DNA of 64,000 nucleotides from Rugalucina vietnamica (GCA_964017185.1 OZ024870.1:56484312-56548311), one strand, 5' to 3'. Positions 24,295 through 36,850 are shown, counted from the first letter of the stretch. Numbers and translations: made by a program. Notes: generated by a model from the sequence alone, not told the origin.

Positions 24295-24492
24295 GCCGCC
24301 GCATGAGAAAAACAACAATTTGCATAGGCAAAAACACAGCCGCTTTGTTTTCACTGCTTGGATAGAACGATCTTTCTTCTTCTTAAATCCGAAATTTCAA
24401 GCTTCTAGCCTGCTTCTGTGACTGTACAGGCCGGTTTGTGTCAGACCTGGTCGGAACCCAAATTGTTGATTTTCTCATGCACAAGCACATTT
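24295..24492 (+). mobile_element. MITE family A copy with a paralogous empty site
   Basis: Begins GAGCCGCCGCATGAG and ends TTGTTGATTTTCTCATGC. Duplicate 3 right copy lacks it at 48840, where ATATATTTCAT continues directly into unrelated flank. Confidence 0.85.
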
Positions 24493-27400
24493 GTCTTATC
24501 TAAGCGTGATCGTTACGTAGTATTTCGTATTTACTAATTTCCATTTGCGTAGATCAGTAAAATGTTTATGAAGCTTAGTGAGAATCCATCGACACAACTG
24601 CTGGTCACCCGGCGTCTAGATAATTTTGTCTAGGGGGCATAAGAAATGGATGTGCTGATTGTGCCTCCAGGCAAAGCTTATTACCTACCGACTGACCATC
24701 TGTTTTACTTGCGAACCTCTTGAGTCAAATCACCCATTGTGCATATAAAGCCTTAGCGGTTTACTTGGGTGGTTATATTTTCAAGGAGTTTCTAGAAAAT
24801 TTTGCAGCCTTTGGCCTGAAAGTTGGTAAATGCAGACAATTCATTGAGTCGATGTGAGAATGTGGAGAATGAAGTACAAGGTAAATGTATTGTCAACAAT
24901 TGTTCCACAGCCAGATCAGGTGAACAATCTCAGGACCACTGGTCCTCTAGTTCGAAACAAATATAACATCTACAGTTGTAGATACATGACATTTGTCAGC
25001 CGGGCGCTCGAAGAAAAGCAGTTGCTCGGACGTAAACACGATGTTCATATTATTTATACTTATTTTCAATAAGCAATTTGTTATGATCCAGAGTTAAACG
25101 ACCTTATTGCATAATGCTTCGTTACTCACTAGACATTGAATTGCTTAGGGAGCATTTTGTTTTTATTTAGTTATTGTTGTAATTAATGATTTGTAAAGTT
25201 GAAAATCAAGAATAATTTCTAAATAATGTGTTGTCATCGGGCAAAACGAGTGCCTTTTTTCTAGTTGTCACATATGGGATGCAACTGCACGTTTCACAGT
25301 AAGTCAATTATTATGTCACATATTGCATGGCTTGAAGTAGTCGAGTACGTTATACTTAAATAATCGCCTGTCTTTTTCCTGCTCCTTACCTCACTACAAA
25401 TATATACAAAGAAAACTTATCATTCGTTGAGTGGGCAGCTCTTTTACATAACGTACGTTAATTTGACTTCACTTAGCATTTTTGAAAGTACTACAAATGA
25501 GCAAAGGCATTAGGTATGTCAAGTGGTGTGGTATATTTGGAGTACACTGCCGTTAATCATATTGAATGTATATGCATACATGTATCAGAATTGATTTAAG
25601 GTGGGACATATGACGTTTTGCTTTACTCCAACATACATGTAATCTGCTTGGACAGCGCAGTACTCCAATGCTCCCTTGAGGAGCAGCTACTCCATTATAC
25701 TTGATTACAAATGTGCATGCTCGGGGTAAAAAGAGTGTGTAGGGTTTGCTAAATCAAGCACACCCTTAGTTTACACCTATCAACAATCTGCACAAATCTC
25801 GGTATTTGAAGACTTGAATATACTGCTAACTAAGTTAACGCACTAGACGTACGAACACTAATATTGTATCAATTTACCGGAATAGCCTTGTGCAAATATC
25901 TGCTTTATTTTGAAACATTTATGGATATAAGTTTTTTTTGCTGGCAAAAGCGTCGTATAGCTGGGGACGATCTTCTTACTTAGGTTGATGAACTTTCAGA
26001 CTCGGAATTATGTTGTTTCATTAGTTGGTTTAATTGCGCACAATAAAAACAATGCAAACCAATAAAAATGTAAACGGATAGCAATTTTTGATGGACTGGC
26101 AATAAAAACATTAGGAAGCTTTCCAGAACGTGTCAATTATTTGGTAATATTCCATTTCAACACACTACGAATCTCATCAGACGTAGTGTAATGTAGTGCT
26201 ATAAGACAGCTAAAATAAGCGCATGACTGTTCGTCTATCTCTAGCTGTAAATTCACGTAATCTTTAAACAAATCACTGACATGTACTTGCCAACGTGCAT
26301 GGAAGAATGATAAAACTAGGTTCAAAGTATTTGCTTCTATAATGATTTTAGATACTCATCATTTGATTCAGATATTAGCTTTACAGACCATAATTTTGAT
26401 GAGATCATTAACCCATTCATTTTCTAGAAGTACATCGTTTGATATGAAGAGAAATATAATAAAAATGCAAACTCGTTATCTTTTAGGGATCAAGTGTAAA
26501 TATACCAATGACACAAAGCGATGAGACAATATCATTTTAAATTCAAAATTAGGACGTAAGGGATAGTGTTCATTTATTGACTTTGTCATCCTGGTGTAGA
26601 TAAATAGGTTTAATCATGAGTAGGCAAACAGTAACATTACTGTTATTGCATTAAACGCCCTTGTGTTAATTGGAAAGTAAATGGGAGTCATTTTATTTAA
26701 CGCGTACTGCTAATCAACTCACACATCTTAATTCCGTTGGATTATATGATTATGAATGTTATCTGCAACGGCGTCAGCATGGTTGGTCGACAGTAAGAAC
26801 ATGAAATAAGTTCTTTGATTCAGTTTGCAACGTAAAATTCAAGAAATCGCTAATTATAGCTGAATATGTCAAATAAGTGTTATCTACCTTCGGATGAATA
26901 TGTTTATGCCCAACAAAATGCCCAATGGGTATGCCTAGGAAAGTTTCTTTCTTGCTGTGTACCTATTGTAATTTGATAGCGACGCTCCGCTCTTATGGTA
27001 GAACGTGGTTAAAATGTTCTGTTCTATTCTATTCTTCTGTACATTGACCTAAAAAAATATTTCGTCAACCGGAACCGGAATAATTATTGTTATTTTCGCG
27101 TCATCGTGACGTATCAACACTCACTACATTATTACTAATTTATCAATTAACTTCCCATACAGTTTGACGTCATTGTAACACGCGCTGCATTATACTAATT
27201 GATCAGTTAACTTTCCATATGGAAATGGTCGGAAATCAGTTCTCCAAAACCTACAGATATATACGGAGGATTTAGTTAACTGTTGTATATTAAAAGAATG
27301 ACAGCTGAAGTTTTTAAAACAAGAACAAAGCCACTAAAACGAACAAAAAACCGGCCGGATTGTTTTCTAAAAGCATAATAAACATAGTAGTAACGCATTG

Positions 27401-28597
27401 GTGAAGTGTAGTTCATTTCACTTTTGATCAACCAACTGGACTCGCAACGAAGCGATAGGCGGAACATATTTTTGTGTAATATAGCACAGACAGATGCCTT
27501 CTTCCGAGTTCCCTGAAAATAAATGGCCCTTCTCCACAGATCAACAAAAACCGTGGAACGACACAAGGGTAAAGAAGCTGTCATATATGTAGCTTATTTT
27601 AAACTTATCTACACAAAGGGAGTAGAGCGTCGCGACAAAGGTAGTGCATTATTTCATATTAATTTACCGTTTAAAATTTGAATAAATTTTTGTGGTGTCA
27701 GTCGATTCGTCTGAAATTCCGCTTTATGTATAGCCAAACCATTTTCAAACCCGTGAATATCAACCAGCAAACGTTTTTAGGTCAGTTATGTACAAACCGA
27801 CGAATTTCTTGCTAAACTGTGCAAACCACCATATTCTTAAGAGCAAAATTCCCATAACTGTAATACACTTTATTCGATAAGGCTAGGTTGTTAACACAAA
27901 AATCATATGGTTAAGTGACGTCGAGTACGTGACTAAGTGACGTTGAACGCCTAAAAACAAGCAATGTTGGGGTACTTAAAATCAATGGCGATTTCTGGCG
28001 TTGAGGAACAACGATACAACATTGAAATTGCCGTATACTCATAGGACGACCTTCGAAGATTTGCATTGTGCGCACTGTTGTGAAATCTTTCGAGCCCGCG
28101 CGCGCACATAAAATGTATTTCTGTACCCTGAGGCCAATGCGCACTAAAACTTTGGATTTGATAACACACATAACACACAAAGATTTTCGAATCATTTTGG
28201 TGCTGATTGGGCACAAAGGTTTTCAGATAATTGTCCAATTTAAGAGATGAAATGATAAATAAAGTTGCGTTGGCTGTGTAACTCAGTATATATATTATAA
28301 TTTTACCTCTTGAAAAGACATTACGGGCGTTTCGTCTTCAAGTGACATTACAGAAGTTACGCCTTTAAGTGTCTTTACGTCTAGAAGTGACTATAAGGAC
28401 GTTGCAGCTTACCATCAGATGCCTGATTTTACATGACACAATGGAACAGGTTGGTCCTACATAATTAAATAGAACAGATTGCCCTGTATCTTATATTCAT
28501 TAATCTTGCATGATTGTTGTTAATTTACAAATGGTTCCCGAAATATACCAAACTTCAATCAAAACAGGCAATCTATTCCCTTGAACTTCAATTGAAT

Positions 28598-28740
28598 TTT
28601 TGTTTGTTTGTTTGTGTTGAGGCTAAATGTCCCAGTCATAAATTTTTCAGTCCTGTCGGGACGGAGCCAACGCTTCCTTGGTTTAACCAGTACTGCAGGG
28701 AGTTAATGTGTCTTGCTAAAGGAAAATTGAATTTTGAGCT
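28598..28740 (+). repeat. SINE-like repeat (GTTGAGGC...GTCCCAGTCA family)
   Basis: Contains GTTTGTTTGTGTTGAGGC, GTCCCAGTCA, TCGGGACGGAGCCAACG and TTAATGTGTCTTGC. Related pieces lie at 37232-37375 and 62523-62562. I cannot name the family. Confidence 0.6.
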
Positions 28741-29229
28741 TTTCAAAAATATTTCGTCTTACATTTGAAGGACCACATCATACCAAAGAAAAAAAGAAAA
28801 TACGCGTTCTTAACACGAAGAACAGGTTTAATAACAATCCTAAAGGGATAACAAAAAGCAGGACTGGTCATAGACTTTATAGGTGCACATACTATAATGG
28901 TTCTACATGTATATGTTTGCCACATTGTTGCTCATGTTCGTTGATGTCGATAAAAATAAAGATTATCCAGTGGATTTCACTGTTATCTGTATACTATACC
29001 TTGAAGTAGTTTTACATTTGGACACACTGATTCAAAAATACTGTACGCGAGGTAACGCGATTAAAACCAGTCTTAACGGCCGAAAACACATTGCACAAAT
29101 GACTTTCCGAAATCAGAGTTAATTGCCCACCGTAATCACCAAGGCGGGAAACGATAAAAATGTGTTGATACATAGAGCAACTGAACTATCATGCTAACTC
29201 CATACCTACTTTCATAACCCGATAATAAG

Positions 29230-29530
29230 ATGTTCATAGAGAAAAGAAGGCAATGATCAGTAAAAATGGCGCAATCAGAAAAAAAATCCCACTCCAAAAA
29301 CCGAGGTGGGAAAAAAACTAAATTACTATATACTTATACAAAGAAATCTAGCTGAGTGAGCAGCTATTTTTTCAAAAGGCGACCACTCAGTTACCAAAAC
29401 TTTCCTAAAATATGGAAACATACAAAAGGTGCAAACAGCACAAAAATTCAACGCCAAAACATAAAAAAGTAATAACCATCACAGAAGCATCGCCTTGGAA
29501 CGATCTTTAAACTAGTTTCAAACGGTATTT
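29230..29530 (-). mobile_element. Retroelement 3' tail only (copy 3)
   Basis: On the minus strand this matches the last 300 bases of the tail at 16386-17645 (CGTTCCAAGGCGATGCTTCT, GAGTGGTCGCC, CCCACCTCGGTTTTTGG). It carries no coding sequence. It lies just upstream of the P2X7-domain gene. Confidence 0.75.
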
Positions 29531-29741
29531 GCTCAAGATGCTGCTTAAAGCTCATAGCTGGAGGTTCAAATAGGCATAAATTGCTTATATCTATTATAAA
29601 AGAATGACTCTGAGCCCTTTTAAAGACAAATTTTTCAAAAATGTAATTAAATACGCTAATTAATTAATTTGGCTACCCAAAAAGTCGATATCGGTTATCG
29701 CGCCTGAATTTGTTCCGCTAGAGTGACTTCCCTTTGTTGTG

Positions 29742-29758
29742 TGACGTCATAGCGGAAG
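29742..29758 (+). promoter_or_regulatory. CRE and ETS-type motifs upstream of the P2X7-domain gene
   Basis: TGACGTCA (29742-29749) is a perfect cAMP-response-type palindrome and CGGAAG (29753-29758) is an ETS core, 35-50 bases before the ATG at 29793. There is no TATA box at the right distance. Known factors bind such motifs; use here is inference. Confidence 0.45.
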
Positions 29759-29792
29759 GTGAAGGCCATAATAACTTACACACTCATTCGTA

Positions 29793-29986
29793 ATGGACGT
29801 GATATTCGATAGTGATTTGAGCGATGATTCGGAGGTTGAACTGGACCAGCCTGGTCCTATTCAACCCTACATGTATGAACCGACCAGGGAAGAACGGGAA
29901 GAGACATCGGAAAGCGAAGAAGATGAGGAATTTGAGCAAAATGACCCCGATAGTGACACTGAAATCGGACCAGCTGTTGCGACTTG
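29793..29986 (+). CDS. P2X7-domain gene, exon 1
   Basis: Codes 64 residues plus two bases (TG) of the split Trp codon. Acidic and probably disordered. The ATG is the first in frame. Confidence 0.8.
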
Positions 29987-32900
29987 GTAAGATAATGTAC
30001 TTATAAAATTATATTTTTTGCGCATACCGTAACGATTTCATCCGAGTTGTCTGTGAGTCGATTTTTTTTCTTTTACCGACGAGTTAATTGTGCTGGATTT
30101 TATATTTATTTTCGGTATTTTGCGAATTCAAGAGTATCAATAGTCAATAGATAGATTTTACCCCACCCGGCGATCGATGTGTACTCGGGAGTAATTATCC
30201 GGGTTGAAAGTCTCGATCATCGCCTTCAGTGGGTTATTTTTTTATTTCAATTATATTTTTTATGGAAACTGAATTTCCATAAGATGCATGATGTTTACAT
30301 TTTTCTTTCTTTGATCAACACAGCTATTGGTCCAAGTTCATTGGGAAGATAATTGAGAAATAACTGCCCAGGAAATATGGTTCTAGTCCCAGTTGAGCCA
30401 TCCATTCTTAGCCTAAGTTGTTTACTTGGGTGGCTATTTTTCAAGCAAATTTTGGGTGTCACGATCTGTTGGTTAGAAATCAGATTATTCCATAAAGTTG
30501 AAGCATGACCATAGCTGTTGCCTGGCACGTAAAGCATCAAAGAAAATTTTACTTTTGCTTATAACTTAGTATTAAAATCTTTGATAAATTTCAACCAGTT
30601 TGCAAAGTCTAAAAGAGTGGCTATCCTTCTAGAGCATGTCCTTTTCCATCTGTATATTGCATTGACATGGGTGTAGGAAAATATGGCCCGGGCGGGCTCG
30701 AACCCAGGGTCTCACGCTTGCTGTGCCAGCACTCTACCACTGAGCTACAAGCCACATCATGTAGACAGGTTACATAGTCCCCTTGCTTAATTAGATTCAT
30801 CCCCGAATCTGCTTGGAACCATGCCATTATCGGTGAGACATTCCTATTTTGCCATTTGCAGACCAAGCACAAACCCACATCAGATGTCATGGGGAGGTGG
30901 GGATTCGGTCCAACCGGGACTTGAACCCAGGGTCTTTCGTTTACCGTGCGAGCACTCTACCACTGAGCTACTAAGCCGCATGCCGACCGGTTACAGTAAT
31001 GAGTATAATGCCAATTATATGTGGCATTTCAATAATTAATTCTAAAGTACTGTAGATACAGGCATCAAGCACACTAACTTGAAACTGCAAATATTAACAG
31101 GTTATTTCATTTATGAAGGTTCTTGGTGTTTATTATTTCACCAAAACTATGATACTGGGATAAAAGAAATAAAACATGTTCCACATATTCCACCTTTATT
31201 CTATAATACTGTTTGCATAATTAATAGACAATCATACTGTGTATGGCATATTTTATATGTACATGTAGATGCAGACAAACTTTCCAAGTGTTTGGTTCTG
31301 CGTTTTAACTTTCCAACGTTTTAATAGTCATGTTGCGACAGAGCCATCGTTTCTTGGGTACCATAAATGAGAGAAATTTGGATGAAATACCACTATAATA
31401 ATTATAAAAATACTACTGTTAGCCATCTACATGATTGAGCACTAAATTAGAGAGCAATATACAATTGCACATGTATAAGCAATAACGAAAACTAAAGAAT
31501 TCAATTTCGAATAATAGAATATTAAAAACATTGTCATATCTCAAGAATAATATGCCATTCAGTTTTATATATATCCGAATCGGATGTAAATATGTGCAGA
31601 GATTGATAAATTACTGTGGTAGCAAAGATGATTAATATATATACCATGGGAAAACCAACAATCTGCATATGCGAAAACAAAGGCTTACTGCGAAGCTGAT
31701 CAGCACCTTTGTTTTCACTACACGGATAGTACAATTCTTCTACTTTCTAAATCCAAAATTTCCAGTCTCTAGCCATCTTTTGTGCTTGTAATGTACAGCC
31801 CTGTATGTATCGGACCTGTTTGGAAACTACATTGTTGGTTTTCCCATGAGGTGGCTTATATATGTATAATTGTAATGTATCATTGTGACTGGGCATTCAT
31901 CAAACTGCATCTATGCTCATGGGCTGTGGCAAGATAAAATGGTCATTTCAACCTTTTCACATGTACAAAAACAATGCTTTGAGATATAGAGACAGTTTAT
32001 GCCTCAGATAGTGGTACATGGTGGTAGCAAACTGGAAAGACAAATCCAATAATTTTGATTTAGTGTCTGCGATGAAATATCAAAATAAATGCCTTAAAAT
32101 GGCTAAATTTTGAGTGTACAATGTTTCCTGTATATTTTCAATAAATTTCATTTGCATTTTTTAACCCTTATCTAGCTCCAAAGCAGCATATATATAGCTT
32201 TATAACCTGGAGATATTACTGATGTTTGTTTTGATATATTGTTCATAATTTTATCGCAACTGATGCTCGTATGACAAACTTTTGAACATTTGTGGTCGGA
32301 TGTTACGAAAAGGTTTTCAAATTTTGATAGCTTTTTATAATCCATTATAAAAATACCAAATATATGAATTGTGTAATTGAAACTGTGGTATGTAATAGTC
32401 ATGACATGTCTTTTTTTATACTTCAGGCTTTGGAAAGCTGACTACTAAGAGGAAAATTGATATCAATTTTTATATGCTATTTTTTAGGGTGTCCGAAACG
32501 GCCTGTATCATCCGAAGAGTGGCTATTTTCTCTAATGCACAAAGTTACAAACAGTTCATATTACCTTTTTTTAATGGTTGATGAAAAACAGTATAAGAAC
32601 ACAAGGATTTTTTTTGCTCTGCGTAAACCCTCGGAAAACATTGTTGCCGATATGTGTCCGAAACAAATGTTTGTATCATCCGAAGAGTGCTTTTCACAAA
32701 ATGTTGGTCTGTGATTTTGTTCTCTGTTTCTCTATTTTGTTTTTTTTACCTAAGCTTTTCACAAATTAAGATGTGATGATTTGTAAGCCAAAAATCTTCT
32801 ATCATAGTATGCTGAACTGAAAAAAAAATGATTTTTAGAAATTCGGCTTCCTAAGCTCATTCTTAGGACACACATATAAAATTCATATAAAATTAATATG

Positions 32901-35575
32901 CAGTGATGAATTAGGAAACATATGAATGATCATTGTTATGCTTTGGTTTTATTTAAATAATAGATGCATGTATTAAAATCTATATTATTCTTGGGTTTGT
33001 ATCATCCGAAGAGCTCTTCGGACGAGATACATAGTACTCTTCGGATGATACAGCTCTTGAATTGTATCATCCGAAGAGTTCTATGTATCGTCCGAAGAGT
33101 TCACTTACAATTTTAAAAGAGATTAAAATGGAAAAAAGAAGCTTTTATAATAATGTAAGATATCTATCAAGTAGCTTTATGGTGTAAATTATGAAAAAAT
33201 CATGAAATTGATTCAAAAGCTGTATCATCCGAAGAGCATTGTGTATCATCCGAAGAGCATTATGTATCGTCCGAAGAGCATTTGTATCATCCGAAGAGCT
33301 GACTGTAATGATATACAAAAAAAAATGCCCAATATCTTTTGGAAAGGTTTGGGTTGTATGTCAGAGAAAACAATACCAACAACACATCCTTGAGTAAGAC
33401 AGATGTTTGCATTCACTTCTCTCAGAAATAACTTAAAAAAACCTATAAAAAATGTTAATTTGATACAGTACTTCAAAAGATGTGGAAATTAAATACATCA
33501 GCAAATTCAAAGCAACTTTGGTCCATGTTTGTTTTTTGGATGAAGGACTAAACTTATAATAAAACATGAAAAGACAAACAACACAGTTTTCATTCTTTCA
33601 GTTATTGGCTTTAAAAGGTGGTTGTAGCGTCCGAAGAGTTTTCAGGGGTTCATCTCGAAAAAAAGACACTGTCAGCAAATATGGCAAAAAGTTATCTTCT
33701 CATTACCATTTCTGGTTATGGCAGTGATTAGGCTATAACATAGTGCTAAAGAGATGATGATTTGAACAAGTTGAAAAATTGACACCCAGGAAACACTTTT
33801 TGTCCATTTTATCTTGCCACAGCCCTCATGTACTGGTGGATATGTGATAATGTCTTCTCAATGATATTAGTGAAGAACAAGCAAAACATTTTAAAGGAAA
33901 CAGTGGTAACCCTCATTATTCCCTCTAAATACACCCGTATGTACATTTTAGTCCAAAAATGATTCCACAAGTTAACAACACAAAAGATACATTATCAGCA
34001 CAGTGAAGCACTATTGGCACCAGTACAGTACAGTAAATACTGTGAATAATGCATTTACAAAAATGAGTGTATATACAACTAACAGCATGTAGAAAATGTG
34101 CAGAACTTATTTTCATTTGAAACATAGAGAATTTACCCAAATGTACAGGCTTCGAAACAAAATTAAGACTGCAATGGGTATATGAGCAATTGTACATGTC
34201 TGGTCACATAAAAGCAAAAACACACTTTGCTTTTCTAATTCGCTTTCCAAACAAGATGGCTGCTAAACACAATTAAATGATACCCATCTTAATTGCCTTA
34301 GAAACGAAATAAAGGCCAAGAGTAAAGTATCATGAATTGTCTACCTAGACATAAAATCCATCAAAGTTCTGTTAATTAACATCTACACAAAAAGTTGCTT
34401 AATTCTGTTATATGACATCTAAAACCAATGCATCTGTTCATAAGAGAAGTAAAAAGAAGCATAAAAGTATGAGCCGTGTTATGAGAAAACCAACATTTTG
34501 CATACACAAATATGAAGGTGCAGACCAGCTTCGAAGTAACTGCAAAGTTGATCACTGCCTTTGTTTTTGCTACACATAGCACACAATTTTCCTCTACTTT
34601 CTAAATCCCAAGTTTCCAGCCTCTACCCATCTTCTGTGCTTGTATACCTTGGTTTGTGTCCGACTTGTTCGGAAACCACATTGTTGGATTTCTCATGACA
34701 TTGCTCATTTAAAAGAAATGGATACTGATATCAATATACTTAGCATATAAGCATCTAACCATCATATAAGGATTTGGTAATAATTCTATTTACAATATAA
34801 AGATATATACATATGAATACATGTCTATCTATATACAAGGTTACACAGGAGCTCTACAATGCTTTTGTGTTTCATTTCACAATACATTTAGTAACATTGA
34901 AAATTTGCCTATTTTTCAGGTGCCAATGTGGAAACTGCCGTGTAATGCGCAACTTGAGAGAAAGTAAATGCTGCCAGACAACGAATGTTGTAGATGGAAG
35001 ATTAGAAGGACTAGCCTGTATAACAGAACACGAGGGCTTCAGAGTTAACTGCCTTAACCCTCATGTTCTAGAAGTGGCCTATTATGATCATGTGCTTCAA
35101 GAAGGTCCACGAGAGGAGCATCAAAGAATTCACCGGTAAGTTTGATATTTTATAAGTACTGTACATGTACGATAACAATTATCATCAAAACATAGTCAAT
35201 CAAATATTCATATGCGTGCACACTTGTATATAAAATAACGGCTGTCTGAGCATGTATGGAAGTACCTCAAAGTAGGCTTAATTTTAGAACTGCTGTGCAT
35301 GTTGATACTTTATCCATACAATGAAACTGATTTGATAATAATTCAGTTCTTCCGACTCATTTGATTTGTATATACACATGTAACTAAAACTGGTTACTGA
35401 TGTTTATCATTTCAGGCTGTATCGTAATATTGCCTACAGGAGGTTCTCCAGATGGATTTATGGTTTACTGGGAAAAGGTGTGCGAAAAGTGATACCATCA
35501 TGTGCTGTTCTAGCCATTCGGACTCAGTTTCCCTCTGACTCTGGTGACTATGTAGGATTTAGATACCCTCAGTGA
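29793..35575 (+). CDS. Stand-alone P2X7 ballast-domain protein (3 exons, 189 aa)
   Basis: CDS join 29793-29986, 34920-35135, 35416-35575. Both introns are GT-AG (GTAAGA, GTAAGT donors; TTTTTCAG, TTTCAG acceptors) and phases agree. Residues 1-60 are strongly acidic (DSDLSDDSEVE, ESEEDEEFE). The first splice recreates W65 of WCQCGNCRVM, the start of the zinc-binding cytoplasmic domain known from P2X7, followed by KCC (81-83), C98, C109, and the C-terminal block AYRRFSRW, GKGVRKVIPSCAV, AIRTQFP, GDYVGF. The P2X7 ballast is known to bind zinc and guanine nucleotide. Here there are no membrane segments or channel domain, so a soluble protein is expected; its role is unknown. It converges with the transposase-like gene. 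Exon 1 alone would end at a TAA inside the donor, so splicing is required. Confidence 0.87.
30682..30755 (-). repeat. tRNA-like SINE head 1 (intron 1)
   Basis: Minus strand shows A-box TGTAGCTCAGTGGTAGAGT and B-box GGGTTCGAGCCCGCC. The anticodon-stem equivalent does not pair, so this is a tRNA-derived repeat rather than a tRNA gene. Confidence 0.6.
30907..30979 (-). repeat. tRNA-like SINE head 2 (intron 1)
   Basis: Minus strand shows AGTAGCTCAGTGGTAGAGTG and B-box GGGTTCAAGTCCC. It is homologous to the head at 30682 (same orientation, both with a GACAGG/GACCGGTTACA upstream flank). The acceptor stem is degenerate. Confidence 0.6.
31645..31860 (+). mobile_element. MITE family A copy (intron 1)
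   Basis: Left CCATGGGAAAACCAACAATC, right TGTTGGTTTTCCCATGAGG. The hairpin arm is GCGAAAACAAAGGC against GCACCTTTGTTTTCAC. Confidence 0.85.
31921..33825. mobile_element. 1.9-kb inverted-repeat element with GTATCATCCGAAGAG repeats (intron 1)
   Basis: The 22-base ends (31921-31942, beginning GGGCTGTGGCAAGATAAA) are exactly inverted at 33804-33825, and TCAT flanks both ends (31917-31920, 33826-33829) as a target duplication. Inside are about 12 copies of GTATCATCCGAAGAG or GTATCGTCCGAAGAG (32506, 32678, 33000, two inverted near 33018-33054, 33063, 33084, 33222-33298; a shortened one at 33628). No transposase frame was recognised. Family unknown. Confidence 0.85.
34472..34706 (+). mobile_element. 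MITE family A copy (intron 1)
   Basis: Left GAGCCGTGTTATGAGAAAAC, right TTGTTGGATTTCTCATGAC. Contains CTGTGCTTGTATACC and the GTTTGTGTCCGAC block. Confidence 0.8.
34920..35135 (+). CDS. P2X7-domain gene, exon 2
   Basis: Residues 65-136 plus two bases: WCQCGNC, KCC, ACITEHEGFRVNC and VAYYDH. It holds most of the Cys/His set expected for zinc binding. Acceptor ATTTTTCAG, donor GTAAGT. Confidence 0.88.
35416..35575 (+). CDS. P2X7-domain gene, exon 3
   Basis: Residues 137-189: RLYRNIAYRRFSRW, LGKGVRKVIPSCAV, AIRTQFP, GDYVGF; stop TGA at 35573-35575. This is the signature C-terminal block of the family. Confidence 0.88.
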
Positions 35576-36336
35576 CATATTCAAGAAACAATGTGACAAA
35601 CTAATATTTTACTAATCTACAGAAGCCACCCTATACATATAATACATGTATATGAACATCAAAGAAAAGTTTGCAATAAGCCAACAGTTGAGCATATTTT
35701 TCTGTCTAGGATTATATGTACATGCGAGTCTTTTTGACAGTTCATGTTTTCTTGTGTTTCTCTTCACAATAAGTAAATACATCTATTATTCATGTAGCAT
35801 GTTTTGCCTTTTCATGTTTTATTGCCATCAGCTCTTTTCTAGTTCAATTATTTTAAGCAATAATATGTGGAATCTGCCCTTAAAATTTCTGATCAGATCC
35901 TATACAGACTAGCTGACACATGCTAGGAATTGTGGCCTGAAGTACAAGGATTGTTCTATGGAGCTACATGTAAATGATTAATCCACACTGCTTTTAACTT
36001 GTTTTACATAATAGAAGCAGCTTTGCCACTAAGCCACTAAGCACTGCTCTTGAAATAGCCTCCATTGTGACATTTGATTATATTAAAATAAATTCATGGT
36101 TGGTGCAAATCATAAATCAATTACAGGTCATGTAGTTCCAATCCATGTAATAAAATTCACCTATTTTCAAGATTTCAAAGGATACAAATACATGTACATA
36201 GATTTTTAATATGTTTCTATTTTTATTTGTAAAATACAGAGCTTGTTTCTGTAGCTTACATAATGTTTCAGTCCAACCTGATAGGAACAACAATAAATGA
36301 AAGATATAATAATGTCTGTATAACAATACTATATAT
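35576..36336 (+). other. Probable 3' UTR and intergenic spacer between convergent genes
   Basis: No gene. A possible poly(A) signal AATAAA lies at 36087-36092 on the plus strand, about 510 bases after the stop. Confidence 0.35.
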
Positions 36337-36562
36337 GAGCCGCCTCATGTGAAAACCGACAATTTGCATATGCGAAAACAAAGGCGTAGATCAGCTTCGC
36401 AGTAACTCAGCGCTTTGTTTTCACTACACGGATAGTACAATTCCTCGACTTTCTAAATCCAAAATTCTAAGCTTCTAGCCTGCTTCTGTGACTGTGCAGG
36501 CCAGTTTGTGTCAGACCTGTTCTGAAACCACAATGTTGGTTTGCCCAAGAGGTGGCTCATAT
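36337..36562 (+). mobile_element. MITE family A reference copy
   Basis: Complete: GAGCCGCCTCATGTGAAAAC left, GGTTTGCCCAAGAGGTGGCTC right. Hairpin GCGAAAACAAAGGCGTAGAT against CAGCGCTTTGTTTTCAC, then TAGCCTGCTTCTGTGACTG and GTTTGTGTCAGACC. Confidence 0.9.
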
Positions 36563-36850
36563 AATGTCTATATAGGTATATTGGCTTGTCAAAAATCCAT
36601 CACACTACAAGAAGTGGTTTAGCCTGCTAAACTCTAGATTTTATCATTTTCATGTACATGTTGTTTCGTAATTCCATCTTTAACTATTTTGTTATCCCAG
36701 TTCGTTTCACTTATAATATGATTCATAATTTTACACTTTTACACAAAATGTTCACCACATCATTTCACTTTGACCACGTCATTTCACAAGTAATTGCACT
36801 TCAGTTTATTGACAATGATGAATAGATCTGTTATGTTTCACTGCCAGAGT

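Larger units (their letters stand above)
24050..28800. repeat. Segmental duplicate 3, left copy
   Basis: Blocks at 24057-24290, 26090-26480, 26600-26960 and 28440-28800 match 48576-48840, 50260-50600, 50600-50940 and 51090-51530 in order and orientation. The material between 26960 and 28400 is not shared. No gene is supported. Confidence 0.7.

Noticed and set aside
27276-28238. Minus-strand frames of about 100 codons at 27276-27584 and 27911-28238
   Set aside because: No recognisable domain, no splice-consistent neighbours; the two frames near 28 kb overlap each other and a plus-strand frame.
30682-30979. Two tRNA genes on the minus strand
   Set aside because: A- and B-boxes are present but anticodon or acceptor stems do not pair and both share non-tRNA flanks, so they are SINE heads.
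33202-33393. Frame with YHPKSI repeats in intron 1; also the regularly spaced motif as a CRISPR-like array
   Set aside because: The peptide is the GTATCATCCGAAGAG motif translated. Spacing is irregular, both orientations occur and the context is eukaryotic, so it is not CRISPR.
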